5,740 bases of DNA from Bacteroidales bacterium UBA4284 (GTDB taxonomy: Bacteria > Bacteroidota > Bacteroidia > Bacteroidales > UBA932): assembly GCA_002395925.1 (NCBI GenBank), contig DGVM01000069.1, positions 1 through 5,740 on the forward strand. Reading direction: 5' to 3'. The notes under the pieces are model-generated. The model was given only the letters and a program-made list of their open reading frames with translations. It was not told where the DNA came from and made no database searches. The position numbers were made by a program, and so were the translations under genes. Each line of letters opens with the position of its first letter. Within the stretch, counting starts at the first letter, position 1. Below, piece after piece: positions 5,056-5,740 of the stretch.

Positions 5056-5740
5056 ATGAAAAAAGAAAAATCCGCGCTCGAAAAACGCACACGCAAGGCC
5101 TACCGGTTCATATTCGCGCTGCTGCTGCTCATAATGGCAATCAGTATCATCGGGCTGCTGATCATCGATCACAAGATCACAACCTTGGGCACCTCGACAA
5201 CGCTGGAGTTCTGGCACGACCTCTTCGGCAACATCCTCGGCGCCGCAGTCGGTGCCGCAGTCATCGACGTCATTATGGACTACACCTCCAAAGACGAGAA
5301 AGAGGAGAGCATTCAGAAGTCCATCATCACAGCGCTCTGCCCCACGGAGCCCGGCCCGGAGCCCCCTATGATCGCCAAACTTTTCAGCAAACGCGAGTTC
5401 GAGGGCTTTCTCAAGAATGGCATGGCCGCCTACGGAGGCAACAACGACCTTGGTGCCGGCTGCTTCGATTTCTTCAGGGAGAACTGCAACCAGATGCGCC
5501 GTCACGAATCCTACAAGGTCGATATCTCCCCTGACTGGATCCACCAGAGTTTCCGCCACACAGCCGTATTCGAGAGGCCGAAGATTGGGGATCCCGAAAT
5601 CCGCATCTTCTTCATTTTCGCCAATACCGAAGTGTCCGGCGGCGAGCTCGACCGCTATCTGTCCGACCCCACCTACACCTTCAGGGAAGAATTCGACTGC
5701 CCCGAATTCGAGAAGGAGGTAACCGCGCTCGCAGCATCGC
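5056..5740 (+). CDS. Membrane protein of unknown function (3' end beyond the window)
   Basis: The ATG at 5056 lies one base after the patatin stop, and the frame is open for 228 codons to the right edge, so the gene is cut by the window and not broken. I do not recognise the family. A basic, lysine-rich N-terminus (2-17) precedes a strong membrane helix (about 18-37). A second hydrophobic, glycine- and alanine-rich segment with a GxxxGxxxG-like pattern (57-74, including NILGAAVGAAVID) could be another helix or a helix-packing surface. The rest is soluble, acidic and aromatic, with stretches such as YKVDISPDWIHQSF and EIRIFFIFANTE that look like alternating strands. With both N- and C-terminal parts on the same side, the soluble domain would face the cytoplasm. 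Its position suggests a function linked to the lipid enzymes upstream, which is inference. Confidence 0.8.
   Translation, partial: MKKEKSALEKRTRKAYRFIFALLLLIMAISIIGLLIIDHKITTLGTSTTLEFWHDLFGNILGAAVGAAVIDVIMDYTSKDEKEESIQKSIITALCPTEPGPEPPMIAKLFSKREFEGFLKNGMAAYGGNNDLGAGCFDFFRENCNQMRRHESYKVDISPDWIHQSFRHTAVFERPKIGDPEIRIFFIFANTEVSGGELDRYLSDPTYTFREEFDCPEFEKEVTALAAS

Noticed and set aside
4966..5559. Minus-strand open frame of 197 codons near the right edge
   Set aside because: It overlaps the patatin C-terminus and the membrane-protein gene, whose sense frame has a convincing start and membrane helix.

Overview
The window looks like chromosomal DNA from a member of the Bacteroidota, most likely Bacteroidales with a moderately high GC content. 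Four things point there. Promoters have the Bacteroidetes form (TTG, about 19 bases, then TAnnTTTG) on both strands. Shine-Dalgarno sequences are absent before most starts. A PCMD-domain lipoprotein, a family best known from this phylum, is present. The tRNA gene does not encode its CCA end. Genus cannot be resolved from the sequence alone.

Layout. (1) Bases 1-60 hold the first 20 codons of a minus-strand gene, probably an AAA-type ATPase. Its promoter is built around a perfect inverted repeat that recurs one operator-length upstream. (2) Bases 61-232 form an AT-rich divergent control region with three inverted repeats and two oppositely directed promoters. (3) Bases 233-1497 carry a two-gene, translationally coupled unit: a four-helix DUF1648 (SdpI-like) membrane protein and a PCMD-domain lipoprotein. 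(4) Bases 1553-1713 are a self-contained tRNA-Leu(GAG) unit with promoter, gene and intrinsic terminator. (5) From 1758 to the right edge runs a tight same-strand operon of four genes: an acyltransferase fused to a zinc ribbon, a secreted WG-repeat-like protein, a patatin-like phospholipase and an unrecognised membrane protein cut off by the window end. Junctions are a 4-base overlap, an 8-base overlap and a 1-base gap.

Functional reading. The last operon pairs a predicted lipid acyltransferase with a predicted lipid acyl hydrolase, so a role in membrane phospholipid turnover or remodelling is a reasonable inference. The exported repeat protein and the membrane protein would be envelope partners of unknown role. 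No mobile element, CRISPR array or clear defence system is visible. The most notable signals are the paired operators at 87-138, the operator-like repeat at 182-208 over the DUF1648 promoter, and the lipid-enzyme operon with its two uncharacterised partners.
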